From positions 124,001-188,000 of the forward strand of contig JAKSIF010000002.1 of NCBI GenBank assembly GCA_024398965.1: DNA of 64,000 bases. The letters are read 5' to 3'. The translations under genes were made by a program, and so were the position numbers. A model generated the notes under the pieces. The model was given only the letters and a program-made list of their open reading frames with translations, was not told the DNA's origin and did no database searches. Positions 7,093 through 16,311 of the stretch are shown here, piece after piece. This DNA is from Fibrobacter sp. (GTDB lineage: Bacteria > Fibrobacterota > Fibrobacteria > Fibrobacterales > Fibrobacteraceae). Each line of letters opens with the position of its first letter. Positions within the stretch are counted from its first letter, which is position 1.

Positions 7093-9317
7093 TACTTGCC
7101 CTCGAACATTGCCCTCGGGAATGCGCAGCGGAAACCAATGGCATCGGACCAGAAACGAGGATCCTCATCGTCACGCTCGGTGAGGTTCAAATCCTTTTCG
7201 TTATCCTTCCAGGAGCCGCCCTTGTACACCTTATGGGAGCCCATGGTTGCGCCAGTCGGATTGGACTTTTCAACGATGAAGGAGAACATGAAGTAGTTAT
7301 CCAAGGTCCATTCGGCAACGTTACCGGACATATCGAAGATGCCCCAGGGATTGGACTTCTTGGCGCTGACAGGCTGAGGACCATAGAGCGGGCTCTTCTT
7401 GCCCAGCTTGTAGGAGTTCTTGCGGTAGACAGCGTAGTTGTTTACATCAGGAACATCATCAAGATTCCAGAGTGCGCCTTCGTTATTATCGGCGCGACCG
7501 GCAAATTCCCACTGGGCTTCGGTGGGCAGATCGCCGCCAATGGCCTTACAGAACTTGCGGGCGTTATCCCAGTTGATGTTATGCACAGGCTTACGGGCTT
7601 CCTTAAAGGAAGAACGGTCCTCAATACGCTGACTGGAATCCAGACGGTCCATGGTTTCCTTAAAGAACTGCTGGGTCACTTCAGTTGTATGAATTGCAAA
7701 CGGAGACATGGCAACCACATGACCCCTGTAACGGAAGGATCCGGAGTCAATCAGGGCGACGTTGCCAACAATCTTATCGCGGATGACGCGAGGCACAGAC
7801 ATCTTGACTTCGACACCAAGGTCTTCGTCTTCCTGTACCGGAGCCTTCTTTTCAACTTCCTCGGTCAGAACCTGAGTCTTTTCTTCGGCAGGACGATTGA
7901 GCCATTCCTGGACTTCGGTCTGGTCAAAGATGTAGTCCGGAAGTTCAAAACCACCATGGGTCTGAACATCGGATCCGTTCACATTCAGTTCCATCTTCTC
8001 ATAACGGTAATGATGACGACCGGTCAAAACACCCTGGTCGTAAATCCACACAGGCTTGTTGTTGACCAAGGTCAGGTGAGCCTTAGCATCACCATCCTTT
8101 ACCAAGTTATAGAATTCTTCGTTGGTCATACCTTCGGCGGTACCGGACCAGGATACATCAAAGCGAGCCTTGGGCTGGCCAAAGGTCATACGTACGGCCG
8201 CAATCTGGTCTGTTCCGTCAACCTTCTGGTAAACAGGTTCAACCTTAGTCGGCTGCATGGTGCCGCTCAAGGGGAGTTTCTGCAAGCTGTCCAGCTTGTG
8301 ACGAAGGACCTGGTTAATCATGCCAATGCCACCAAGCTTGCTGCTACGCCACATATCGCGTGCTTCCTGACGCTTTACCTGGAACTTGGCACGATAGTCC
8401 TTATAGGAATCATCGTCGGCGGTAACACTAAGGGACAAAGCCTTGCGAGGAGCCGGATAGCTCTTGGCGAACTCTGTGGTGTCAACCAGGCTGACAGTAT
8501 TCTGGATATCGGCAGCAAGCTTATCAAACAGGACTTCGACTTCTTCCAGGGTATTGGCGGATTCAACGGCACCCAAGGTTACAGAAGTCTTTGCAGTCAC
8601 CTTGCCATCGTTAGCAAGAACTGCCATCTGCGGTTTAATCTTAAGGACTTCACCGTCCTGCACATAAACAGCTTCTACATAGGGAAGGCGATTGGGGGCA
8701 GAGAAGGAGAAGGCATACATGCCTGACTTAACAGGATAAATCTTGGATACCTGGTTTCTCATCTTGAGAGTCAAGGAAGTGTATTCCAGACCAGGGATGC
8801 CTGCGGTATCAATGATGATGATACCCGGACGATCCACTTCGTTCAGCTGCTGCCAGCGGCCGTTCTTCATGAAGAACAGTTTCGGAACGCGGGGAGAATA
8901 GATGTATTCCCTATCGAAATACAGGTCCAGTTCATCCTGGAAGGCCTTGTTCTTCTGAGAACCATAGAAACGCATGCCCACCACTTCGGAAGCCTTAAGG
9001 TAGTTTTCCCTGAGGCTAAAGGCATGAAGCTTTTCAAAGTTCTTTTCGTCTACCTGGCCAGAGAACCAGTGATATTCCTTCGGGCCCTTCTTATGACGCA
9101 GATACATGGTATTTGCCTTGAGGGGAATCGTAGGAGTTTCGGACAGGGCTCTTACACCACCCTTTACGATGGCCATATCTGCAATATTTTCCATTGCAGC
9201 ACCCGTCTTAAAGAGGTTGGGAGCAACCTTGTAATTACGATCGGCATCAGCCATGGCCAAAGCGGGCACCAACAGAAGAAGGGACAGCCAACTAAGACGA
9301 TGTGTTTTAAAGGACAT
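7092..9317 (-). CDS. secreted SUMF1/formylglycine-enzyme-domain protein with large unknown N-terminal region
   Basis: This is a 741-residue protein with a signal peptide (SWLSLLLLVPALAMADA). Residues about 30-500 are unrecognised, predicted mostly beta-rich and extracytoplasmic. The C-terminal ~220 residues are a formylglycine-generating-enzyme-like (FGE-sulfatase/SUMF1) fold: TTEVTQQFFKETMD, PVHNINWDNARKFCKAIGGD, LPTEAQWEFAGRA, WGIFDMSGNVAEWTLDNYF, YKGGSWKDN and IGFRCAFPRAM. The catalytic cysteine pair of true FGE is not evident, so it is more likely a binding or structural SUMF1 domain as in GldK-type proteins. The start at 9317 is supported by AAAGGAG. The next gene overlaps its stop. Confidence 0.7.
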   Translation of the reverse strand: MSFKTHRLSWLSLLLLVPALAMADADRNYKVAPNLFKTGAAMENIADMAIVKGGVRALSETPTIPLKANTMYLRHKKGPKEYHWFSGQVDEKNFEKLHAFSLRENYLKASEVVGMRFYGSQKNKAFQDELDLYFDREYIYSPRVPKLFFMKNGRWQQLNEVDRPGIIIIDTAGIPGLEYTSLTLKMRNQVSKIYPVKSGMYAFSFSAPNRLPYVEAVYVQDGEVLKIKPQMAVLANDGKVTAKTSVTLGAVESANTLEEVEVLFDKLAADIQNTVSLVDTTEFAKSYPAPRKALSLSVTADDDSYKDYRAKFQVKRQEARDMWRSSKLGGIGMINQVLRHKLDSLQKLPLSGTMQPTKVEPVYQKVDGTDQIAAVRMTFGQPKARFDVSWSGTAEGMTNEEFYNLVKDGDAKAHLTLVNNKPVWIYDQGVLTGRHHYRYEKMELNVNGSDVQTHGGFELPDYIFDQTEVQEWLNRPAEEKTQVLTEEVEKKAPVQEDEDLGVEVKMSVPRVIRDKIVGNVALIDSGSFRYRGHVVAMSPFAIHTTEVTQQFFKETMDRLDSSQRIEDRSSFKEARKPVHNINWDNARKFCKAIGGDLPTEAQWEFAGRADNNEGALWNLDDVPDVNNYAVYRKNSYKLGKKSPLYGPQPVSAKKSNPWGIFDMSGNVAEWTLDNYFMFSFIVEKSNPTGATMGSHKVYKGGSWKDNEKDLNLTERDDEDPRFWSDAIGFRCAFPRAMFEGK

Positions 9318-9420
9318 ACAGTCTCCTTTTGCAAACTTCAAGAAATGCGCAAAACATTTCAATTTTCTCACATAAAAATAACTTTTTTGCTTACACCGTC
9401 TATTCCGGGGTATCAAAATC

Positions 9421-12400
9421 CTAGTCATTCGCCCCCATTTGGAGCAAATGTCCGCCATTTCCACCGCCTACGGGGCCCAATTCCATCTTCCAGTCGGCAA
9501 GGCGGATAATATCCGGGTGATGCTCAATGACGATAACCGTGTCTCCGCGGGCAGAAAGACGACGCAAAAGGTTCCAAAGAATCTGGATATCCTTCAAGTG
9601 GAGACCCGTGGTAGGTTCATCCAGAAGATAGACCGTTTCCTTGGCGTTCTTGCGGGAAAGCTCTGCAGCCAGTTTCAGGCGCTGGTTTTCACCGCCGCTC
9701 AATGTGGTCACGGGCTGGCCCAGCTTAACATAGGGCAGGCCCACATCGCGAAGGGCTTCAAGCTTGGGCAGAATCTTAGGCTGGTCCTTGAAGAACTCGC
9801 AGGCTTCGGCAACGCGCATGTCCAGCACGTCGGCAATATTCTTGCCCTTGAAGGTCACCGTCAAAGTTTCCTGGTTGTAGCGCTTACCGCCACAGGCGTC
9901 ACAGACTTCCCACACGTCAGAAAGGAAGTGCATTTCTACGGAGATGGCGCCACGGCCTTCGCAGGCGGGGCAGCGACCTCGAGCCAGGTTATAGCTGAAG
10001 CGGCCATAGTCAAAGCCCTTGATCTTGGACTGTTCCAGCTTGGCAAAGAGCTTGCGGATATCGTCAAAGACGCCGGTAAAACTGGCAGGGGTACTGCGGG
10101 GTGTTCCCGAAATAGGGCTCTGGTCCACCAGCAGGACCTCGCCGGATTCCTTCTTCTTACCTCGGGCCTGAAACTTGCGCTTTAACGCCGGATAGATTTC
10201 ATCCATGACCAGGGAACTCTTGCCGGAACCGGATACACCGCAAACCACGCTGACAGCGCCCTTGGGGAATTTTACAGACAAATTCTTAAGGTTGTTCTTG
10301 GAAAGATTCTTGAATTCGTAGAATTCCGTATTTTCGGTAATGGGAACTGCGGCAACCTCATTGGCCATGGGGATGTTTCGGGTCAAGTACTTCACCGTTT
10401 CGCTACGAGGGAACTGCTGGAGCGCATAAGGCTTCGACAATGCGGCCGGGGAGCCCTCGGCTACCACCTCGCCGCCGAATTCTCCGGCGGCGGGGCCCAT
10501 ATCGATGATATGGTCGGCCGCCTCCATCATGTTCATATCGTGCTCCACCACCACCAGGGTATTGCCCAAGTCCCTCAGGCGGTACAATGTATCCAGAAGC
10601 TTTGCGGTATCGCTTTCGTGGAGGCCAACCGTAGGCTCATCCAGAACATACAGCACCCCTTCCAGGCCGCTACCGATCTGGCTAGCCAAACGAATACGTT
10701 GGGACTCGCCACCGCTCAAGGTGTCGCCGGAGCGATCCAGGCCAATGTAGCCCAAGCCCACGCTCTTCAAGAAATCCAAGCGACCGATGATTTCACGAAG
10801 GAGGGGTTCCGCAATCTTCGCCTTCCCCGCCCCGTTCTTTTCGCCATCGAACTTCACATTGGCAAACCAGTCACGGGCCTCGTCAATACTCATGTGATGG
10901 ACATCCATAATGTTCATTCCATCACCCTGCTTGCCGCGACTTTTATCGCAGGAATTATCACGTACATTCTTACCGGAATTTCCGCCGATGCGAACCGCCA
11001 GGTATTCAGGCTTCAGGCGTTCCCCCTTACAATCAGGGCAAACCTTTCCATCCTTAAAGTGCCCCAAGCCAAGGCAAGTTTCGCAGGCGCCCCAGTGGGT
11101 ATTGAAACTGAAGTGTTTCGGATTCAAGGCGCTATCCATGTACCAGCCACAATCGGGGCAGCCCGGCTTTTCGCTGGCAGACAAACGTTCTTCACCTTCA
11201 CAGTCCACAAACAAAATTCCGTTACCGTCGCGGTAGCCTCGTTCAAAGGCTTCCACCAGGCGGGCGCGGTTTTCTTCCTTCACCACCACCTGGTCCACAA
11301 CAGCCAACACCTGCTTTTCGCGGGTAGGAATCTTGGGCAGCGGCAGTTCCACAAGCTTATCGCCCATGTACACCTTGCGGTATCCCTTTTCCGTCAGGAT
11401 CTTGGACAGTTTCAGGATGTCCTTGACTTCAAAAGGAGCAAGCACCGTCACCATCTTGTTCAGGTCTCTGTCAAAGGCAAGCTGCATCAAGTCGCCGGCA
11501 GCGTAGGAGTCCACAGGCTTACCGCAATGAAGGCAGTGGGGCGTACCCACGCGGGACCAGAAAATACGGAAGTAGTCGTAGATTTCGGTAAGCGTCGCCA
11601 CCGTACTGCGGGGGCTCTTGCTGGCAGACTTCTGGTCAATGGCAATTGCCGGAGCCAAGCCCGAAATAGAATCAATGCTACCGCGGTCCGGGCGACCCAG
11701 GAATCGACGAGCGTAGGTACTCAAGGTTTCCACAAAGCGCCTCTGGCCTTCGCTAAACAACGTATGGAACGCAAGGCTGCTCTTGCCGGAGCCCGAGACA
11801 CCGGTCACCACCGTCAGCTTATGGCGGGGAATGGTAACGTCAATATTCTTCAGATTGTGCTTGCGGGCGCCGCGAACTTCAATATCCAGGGACGGGCCGT
11901 CGCTATTGCTCCCCATCTTCTTCATGGCAGAAGCCATCTTTGCCGAAGATGCGTCATAACGGGCCTTGTTTTCGGCAAGGCTTCCCATCAAGTTGGAAAT
12001 AGGCTTGTAACCGTTGCGGGCGCGTGCCAAAATAGGAGCCAGATAGCGGCCGGTTTCAGACTTCTTGCTCTTTGCAATCTGTTCCGGAGTTCCTGCGGCA
12101 ATAACGCGGCCACCATGCACGCCAGCGTCGGGGCCCAAGTCAATAATCCAGTCGGCGCACTTGATCACATCCAGATTGTGTTCAATAATCACAATGCTGT
12201 TGCCCAGGCTGCGCAAACGATTCAGGCAATCCATCAACTTGCGGATATCCTCGAAATGCAAACCTGTGGTAGGTTCGTCCAGCAGGTACAAGGTCTTGCC
12301 CGTTCCAGGCCTACGAAGTTCCGATGCAATCTTGATTCGTTGGGCTTCGCCGCCGCTCAAGGTGGTAGAGGGCTGGCCCAAAGTCAGGTAGCCCAGGCCC

Positions 12401-14844
12401 ACTTCGCAAAGCAGGTTCAGAGGTGCAGAAATGCGGGGCTGGTCCTTGAAGAATTCCGCAGCATCGCTAATGCTCATGTCCAGAATTTCAGAAACGTTCT
12501 TGCCCTTAAAGTAAACTTCGCGGGTGGCGTCGTTAAAACGCTTGCCGTTACAGACTTCGCAAGTCACCTGCACACTGGGCAAAATGTGCATGTCAATTTC
12601 TTTTACGCCGGCGCCTTCGCAGGCATCGCAGCGACCGCCCTTCACGTTAAAGCTGAAACGGCTCTTGGTATAACCGCGAATCTTACTTTCTTCCATGCCG
12701 GCGAACAAGTCGCGGATATCGTCCCAGATCTTGGTGTAAGTGGCGGGATTACTACGGGGAGTGCGGCCAATAGGCGTCTGGTCGATTTCAATGACCTTGT
12801 CGATATTCTCAACGCCTTCCAGGTGGTCGAACTTGCCCACCGGTTCCTCGGAATTGAAGAACACGCGGGCCAGTTCCTTACGGAGAATCTGATTCACCAG
12901 CGTACTCTTGCCGGAGCCCGAAACACCGGTCACCACAGTCAAGGCGCCATCCAGGGGAATCTCCACGTCAATGTTCTTCAGGTTGTTCTCGGCAGCTCCG
13001 CAAATCTTTAACTTGGGAGTATCCTTGTCGATTTTCTTGCGCTGCTTGGGAACCTCGATTGCCTTACACCCGCTAAGGTAAGCGCCCGTCAAGGAATCCT
13101 TGTTCTTTTCCAGTTCTTCCACAGGGCCTGCGGCAATAATTCCACCGCCTTCTACACCTGCACCAGGACCCACGTCAATCACGTAATCCGCATGACGCAT
13201 GGTGTCTTCGTCGTGTTCCACCACAATAAGGCTGTTGCCCTGGGCACGCAAATGGTCCAGCATTCCAAGCAGCTTGTCGTTGTCACGAGGATGCAAGCCG
13301 ATGCTAGGTTCGTCCATCACGTAAAGCACACCCTGAAGTCCGGCGCCCACCGCACTAGCCAAGCGGATTCGCTGGGCTTCGCCGCCACTCAATGTGGATG
13401 CCTTTCGGGAAATGTTCAGGTAGCCAAGGCCCACCGCGTTCAAGAACCCCAGACGGCCTCGGATTTCCTTCAGGATTTCGCGACCGATACGCAGTTCCTT
13501 CTCGCTCAGGTTCAGCTTGTTGAAAAATTCCACCGACTGCTCCACGGACCATTCCGTCATCTCGGTCAGGTTATGGCCATGGAAATCCACAGCGTTTGCG
13601 GTACGGTTAATGCGGGAGCCCTTGCATTCCGGGCACACGTCAATCTTCATGAACTTGCGGAAGTGGAAGATGTGCCACATGTTCCAAAGTTCCTGGACAA
13701 TATCAAGAACACCCCGTTCACTGCCGCTGGGCGTACCATGGAGAACTGCCTGCTGCTGAGCCGGTTTCAGTTTGTTCCAGGGAGTGTCCAAGGTGAAGTG
13801 CATTTCGTTGGCGATGGTGCGCAGGTTACGCCAGCCGTAATCGCTAAACAGCAAGGTTCCCGTATCCTTCTTCTGGATTGCCAAGGCCCCCTGCTTCAAG
13901 GACAAGGTCTTGTCGGGAATCACCAAGTCGATATCAAACTCGCAGCTTTCGCCCATGCCCTTGCACACCGGGCAGCGGCCCTTGGGATCGTTAAAGCTGA
14001 AGAATCGCGGTTCCAGTTCCGGAATGGAAACGCCGCACTTGGGGCAAGCCAAAAGCGTACCCTGCAGGCGGTATTCCTCGGCACCGGCGGCACCCGACGC
14101 GCCAGGCACCGCAGCAAACAGGAAGCTTACCAGCTTACCTTCGGTCAGCTTGAGTGCCCCTTCCAAGGCTTCACGCAAGCGACTCATGTTCTTACGTTCC
14201 AAGGTCAGGCGGTCGATCACCGCCTCGATGGTGTGCTTCTCGTAACGCACCAGCTGGGGAACTTCGTCGATGCGGTAAATTTCACCATCCACACGGACGC
14301 GGACAAAACCATTTTCCTTCAGTTCCGCCAGTTCCTTACGGTATTCGCCCTTACGTTCCTGCACAATGGGCGCCATCACTGTCACCTGACGGGGAACACC
14401 GTTGACTTCGCCATCGCCGGCATAAAGGTTGTCTACAATCTGGTCCACCGTCTGAGCTTGGATCACGCGACCGCATTCCGGGCAGTGAGGCACTCCAAGT
14501 CGGGCGAACAGCAAGCGGTAATGGTCCAAAATCTCAACCACCGTACCCACCGTACTGCGGGGATTGCGGTTCACCGTCTTCTGGTCGATGGAAATAGTGG
14601 GCGAAATTCCGCGAACGCTTTCAACCTCCGGATGCTTCATGCGGCCAATGAACTGACGGGCGTAAGCAGAAAGAGATTCCACAAAACGGCGCTGGCCTTC
14701 CTGGAAAACCGTATCGAAGGCAAGGCTACTCTTGCCGGAGCCCGAAACGCCCGTCACCACCACAATGGAATCACGGGGAATGTTCAGGCTAACATGGCGA
14801 AGGTTATGCTCGTGGGCGTCGCGAATATCAATGGACTTTGTCAT
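9421..14844 (-). CDS. uvrA: double-length excinuclease ABC subunit A (tandem UvrA fusion)
   Basis: UvrA recognises bulky DNA lesions and loads UvrB in nucleotide excision repair. Ordinary UvrA has about 940 residues, but this single uninterrupted frame has 1807 and contains two UvrA units. Four Walker A motifs of the form GVSGSGKS are present (near residues 32, 638, 1012 and 1532), with matching LSGGE signatures before each Walker B. The first unit (1 to ~945) carries a full UvrB-binding/insertion region ([19 protein letters not shown]). The second (~970-1807) has a shorter one ([19 protein letters not shown]). CxxC zinc-finger pairs occur in both. A linker of about 40 residues joins them. 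It is monocistronic with a TTG-N20-TATATTTT promoter. Confidence 0.95.
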   Translation of the reverse strand: MTKSIDIRDAHEHNLRHVSLNIPRDSIVVVTGVSGSGKSSLAFDTVFQEGQRRFVESLSAYARQFIGRMKHPEVESVRGISPTISIDQKTVNRNPRSTVGTVVEILDHYRLLFARLGVPHCPECGRVIQAQTVDQIVDNLYAGDGEVNGVPRQVTVMAPIVQERKGEYRKELAELKENGFVRVRVDGEIYRIDEVPQLVRYEKHTIEAVIDRLTLERKNMSRLREALEGALKLTEGKLVSFLFAAVPGASGAAGAEEYRLQGTLLACPKCGVSIPELEPRFFSFNDPKGRCPVCKGMGESCEFDIDLVIPDKTLSLKQGALAIQKKDTGTLLFSDYGWRNLRTIANEMHFTLDTPWNKLKPAQQQAVLHGTPSGSERGVLDIVQELWNMWHIFHFRKFMKIDVCPECKGSRINRTANAVDFHGHNLTEMTEWSVEQSVEFFNKLNLSEKELRIGREILKEIRGRLGFLNAVGLGYLNISRKASTLSGGEAQRIRLASAVGAGLQGVLYVMDEPSIGLHPRDNDKLLGMLDHLRAQGNSLIVVEHDEDTMRHADYVIDVGPGAGVEGGGIIAAGPVEELEKNKDSLTGAYLSGCKAIEVPKQRKKIDKDTPKLKICGAAENNLKNIDVEIPLDGALTVVTGVSGSGKSTLVNQILRKELARVFFNSEEPVGKFDHLEGVENIDKVIEIDQTPIGRTPRSNPATYTKIWDDIRDLFAGMEESKIRGYTKSRFSFNVKGGRCDACEGAGVKEIDMHILPSVQVTCEVCNGKRFNDATREVYFKGKNVSEILDMSISDAAEFFKDQPRISAPLNLLCEVGLGYLTLGQPSTTLSGGEAQRIKIASELRRPGTGKTLYLLDEPTTGLHFEDIRKLMDCLNRLRSLGNSIVIIEHNLDVIKCADWIIDLGPDAGVHGGRVIAAGTPEQIAKSKKSETGRYLAPILARARNGYKPISNLMGSLAENKARYDASSAKMASAMKKMGSNSDGPSLDIEVRGARKHNLKNIDVTIPRHKLTVVTGVSGSGKSSLAFHTLFSEGQRRFVETLSTYARRFLGRPDRGSIDSISGLAPAIAIDQKSASKSPRSTVATLTEIYDYFRIFWSRVGTPHCLHCGKPVDSYAAGDLMQLAFDRDLNKMVTVLAPFEVKDILKLSKILTEKGYRKVYMGDKLVELPLPKIPTREKQVLAVVDQVVVKEENRARLVEAFERGYRDGNGILFVDCEGEERLSASEKPGCPDCGWYMDSALNPKHFSFNTHWGACETCLGLGHFKDGKVCPDCKGERLKPEYLAVRIGGNSGKNVRDNSCDKSRGKQGDGMNIMDVHHMSIDEARDWFANVKFDGEKNGAGKAKIAEPLLREIIGRLDFLKSVGLGYIGLDRSGDTLSGGESQRIRLASQIGSGLEGVLYVLDEPTVGLHESDTAKLLDTLYRLRDLGNTLVVVEHDMNMMEAADHIIDMGPAAGEFGGEVVAEGSPAALSKPYALQQFPRSETVKYLTRNIPMANEVAAVPITENTEFYEFKNLSKNNLKNLSVKFPKGAVSVVCGVSGSGKSSLVMDEIYPALKRKFQARGKKKESGEVLLVDQSPISGTPRSTPASFTGVFDDIRKLFAKLEQSKIKGFDYGRFSYNLARGRCPACEGRGAISVEMHFLSDVWEVCDACGGKRYNQETLTVTFKGKNIADVLDMRVAEACEFFKDQPKILPKLEALRDVGLPYVKLGQPVTTLSGGENQRLKLAAELSRKNAKETVYLLDEPTTGLHLKDIQILWNLLRRLSARGDTVIVIEHHPDIIRLADWKMELGPVGGGNGGHLLQMGAND

Positions 14845-14893
14845 ATAAAAACTTCAGAATTTGCGCAGAAACCCCTGCGCGCTAATCACGGAT

Positions 14894-14924
14894 AAAATAT
14901 AGTGAACATTTGAATACTTTTCAA
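14894..14924 (-). promoter_or_regulatory. uvrA promoter (TTG-N20-TATATTTT)
   Basis: On the minus strand TTG (14922-14924) is separated by exactly 20 nt from TATATTTT (14894-14901), matching the -33/-7 layout inferred for this genome. The ATG is 50 nt further on. No obvious LexA box was seen. Confidence 0.5.
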
Positions 14925-14960
14925 CAGTAGCTTTTGTTCTCCCCGTCCAAATCCATCGTC

Positions 14961-14991
14961 TTGCCAAGCATTCCTGCAAAATCTATATTCC
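14961..14991 (+). promoter_or_regulatory. tRNA-Ala promoter (TTG-N20-TATATTCC)
   Basis: TTG at 14961-14963 is followed after 20 nt by TATATTCC at 14984-14991, about 37 nt before the tRNA. Same layout as the uvrA promoter. Confidence 0.45.
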
Positions 14992-15028
14992 AGTTGAACA
15001 CGGCTCACTATGCCGAAAGTTCACCTAC

Positions 15029-15101
15029 GGGGGTATAGCTCAGTTGGTAGAGCGGCAGGTTCGCAATCTGTAGGTCAGGAGTTCGACTCTCCCTACCTCC
15101 A
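15029..15101 (+). tRNA. tRNA-Ala (anticodon CGC)
   Basis: A 73-nt cloverleaf can be drawn. The acceptor is GGGGGTA / TACCTCC with a G3-U70 pair (the alanine identity element), and the D arm is GCTCAGTTGGTAGAGC. The anticodon stem GCAGG / TCTGT encloses the loop TTCGCAA (anticodon CGC, reading GCG), and the T loop is TTCGACT. The outermost T-stem pair is an A-C mismatch (49-65). CCA is not encoded. Confidence 0.93.
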
Positions 15102-15104
15102 TAT

Positions 15105-15137
15105 AAAAAAGACGGCCATGAAGGTCGTCTTTTTCTT
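15105..15137 (+). terminator. terminator after tRNA-Ala
   Basis: AAAAAAGACGGCC / GGTCGTCTTTTT hairpin with an ATGAA loop, immediately downstream of the tRNA. Confidence 0.8.
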
Positions 15138-15167
15138 TATCAGCCCGACTTACCTCGCTCTGCGCAC

Positions 15168-15201
15168 AAAAAAAGAACCCCGGTCCTAAAACCGAGGTTC
15201 C
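15168..15201 (-). terminator. terminator of the DUF3332 gene
   Basis: GAACCTCGGT / ACCGGGGTTC hairpin followed by a T run on the minus strand. It is separated from the stop codon by the 58-bp inserted segment described as a repeat. Confidence 0.75.
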
Positions 15202-15223
15202 TTAAACTTTGCAGTAATTAAAA

Positions 15224-15313
15224 GAATCAATTACTTAGCGTTTTGATTCTGCGGCTCGGAAATGCCCACGCAAGCGTGGTCGCTACACTCGCCTTAGGAA
15301 TCAATTACTTAGC
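15224..15313. repeat. 16-bp direct repeat flanking a 58-bp palindromic insertion
   Basis: GAATCAATTACTTAGC occurs at 15224-15239 and again at 15298-15313. The second copy contains the stop and last codon of the DUF3332 gene. The 58 bp between them hold a tight hairpin, CCACGCAAGCGTGG. The layout is that of a small mobile palindrome with a target-site duplication, or of a local slippage event. Confidence 0.6.
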
Positions 15314-15742
15314 AATGTCGTACTGAGCAACGAGGTTGCCCTGAGCGTCGAGAGCGCGAACAACGTTTTCGTCGCGTTCGAGAGTCATGGTAGCCTTTTC
15401 GCCAGCAGCGGTGGTCACTTCAACGGACATAGAACCGTCAGCGTTCTTAACAGCTGCGATTTCGTTGCCCTGAGCGTCCTTTTCATAGTAGGTGTCGCCA
15501 GCAGCGAGGGGGTTGGAACCGGTCCAGAATTCAACAGTGTTGAGAACGAGGCCGTCAACGAGACCGAGGGCAATGCCGTAAACCGGGAAAACCATCAGGA
15601 AGAAGTGAACGATGGAGTTGATCCACTTGTCACCGAGGGTGCCGTTCCAGTCATGAATCTTGTTGAAGCAAGCGTTCTTGCCATAGCAACCGGTGAGGAC
15701 GATCATGCCAGCTGCGAGAAGGGTAATGATACCTTTTTTCAT
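15305..15742 (-). CDS. DUF3332-family lipoprotein
   Basis: A 145-residue protein. MKKGIITLLAAGMIVLTGC is a lipoprotein signal with lipobox LTGC. The region NKIHDWNGTLGDKWINSIVH and the following hydrophobic FFLMVFPVYGIALGLVDGLV are the conserved core of DUF3332 proteins, which are small envelope lipoproteins of unknown role. The C-terminal 60 residues form a beta-rich domain (YYEKDAQGNEI ... VAQYDIAK). AGGAG precedes the ATG. It is a single-gene unit with its own terminator. Confidence 0.85.
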   Translation of the reverse strand: MKKGIITLLAAGMIVLTGCYGKNACFNKIHDWNGTLGDKWINSIVHFFLMVFPVYGIALGLVDGLVLNTVEFWTGSNPLAAGDTYYEKDAQGNEIAAVKNADGSMSVEVTTAAGEKATMTLERDENVVRALDAQGNLVAQYDIAK

Positions 15743-15818
15743 TTGTTACTCCTATAGGATTTGAGTTCGTCGTTTTTTTCGACATGCAGAAATATAAATA
15801 ATAAACTAAAAAAAATGG

Positions 15819-16199
15819 TCATAGAGCAAAATTTTTTATGCAACGCAGAGCTAATTGCGCCGATTTCGTTAGCCGGAAATGATTAAAATCACAAAATCGG
15901 ACCCACCTCTTGCCAGAATAACCGCATAGGTTTATAGCCCTATTTTCCGTTTTTACGCCCAAAACCAGCAAACGAGCCCCTTTGGGGGTATCAAGGTCCC
16001 CAGCACCGAGGGGGGCGGAGCCCATCACCTGCACAGATAAGCAGACAAACACATGTTTTTCCAGAGCATCCTCAGCCGTTTCACCTTCCACAATCTCCGC
16101 AGTCGGGAACTCCCACAAAGCTCCGTCCCTGCAAAAAGGCAGTCTCTTGCATATTAGAAAACGACCATTTCTTACCACGATACCAGATGCCACAACCAT
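15819..16199 (-). CDS. Nudix-fold protein with degenerate Nudix box
   Basis: A 126-residue stand-alone Nudix-fold domain. The N-terminal strands VVASGIVVRNGRFLICKRLP and the LWEFPTAEIVEGETAEDAL segment align with MutT/MutY-C proteins. The catalytic motif should read REUxEExGU at this point but is EKHVFVCLSVQV, so the metal-binding glutamates are missing. It is therefore unlikely to hydrolyse nucleoside diphosphates. It may bind a ligand, or it may be decaying. No ribosome site is obvious. It is divergent from the solute-binding protein gene at 16312. Confidence 0.65.
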   Translation of the reverse strand: MVVASGIVVRNGRFLICKRLPFCRDGALWEFPTAEIVEGETAEDALEKHVFVCLSVQVMGSAPLGAGDLDTPKGARLLVLGVKTENRAINLCGYSGKRWVRFCDFNHFRLTKSAQLALRCIKNFAL

Positions 16200-16311
16200 A
16201 TAAAATTCTCATCAAAAAATTCATTCTTCCCTTTTTTATGCTAAATTACGAAATAGATACTTACAAAACAACCAAAGGAAGGTTTGGTGCGTTTTGCAAA
16301 AAGGAGAACTT

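Noticed and set aside
10510-13011. 833-codon open frame on the plus strand opposite uvrA
   Set aside because: It is antisense to a clear UvrA with all motifs. Its predicted peptide is low-complexity (Ala/His/Gln-rich) and shows no family signature, as expected for the shadow of a biased coding strand.
13192-14895. 567-codon open frame on the plus strand opposite the 5' half of uvrA
   Set aside because: Same reason: shadow of a strongly codon-biased gene, with no ribosome site or recognisable domain.
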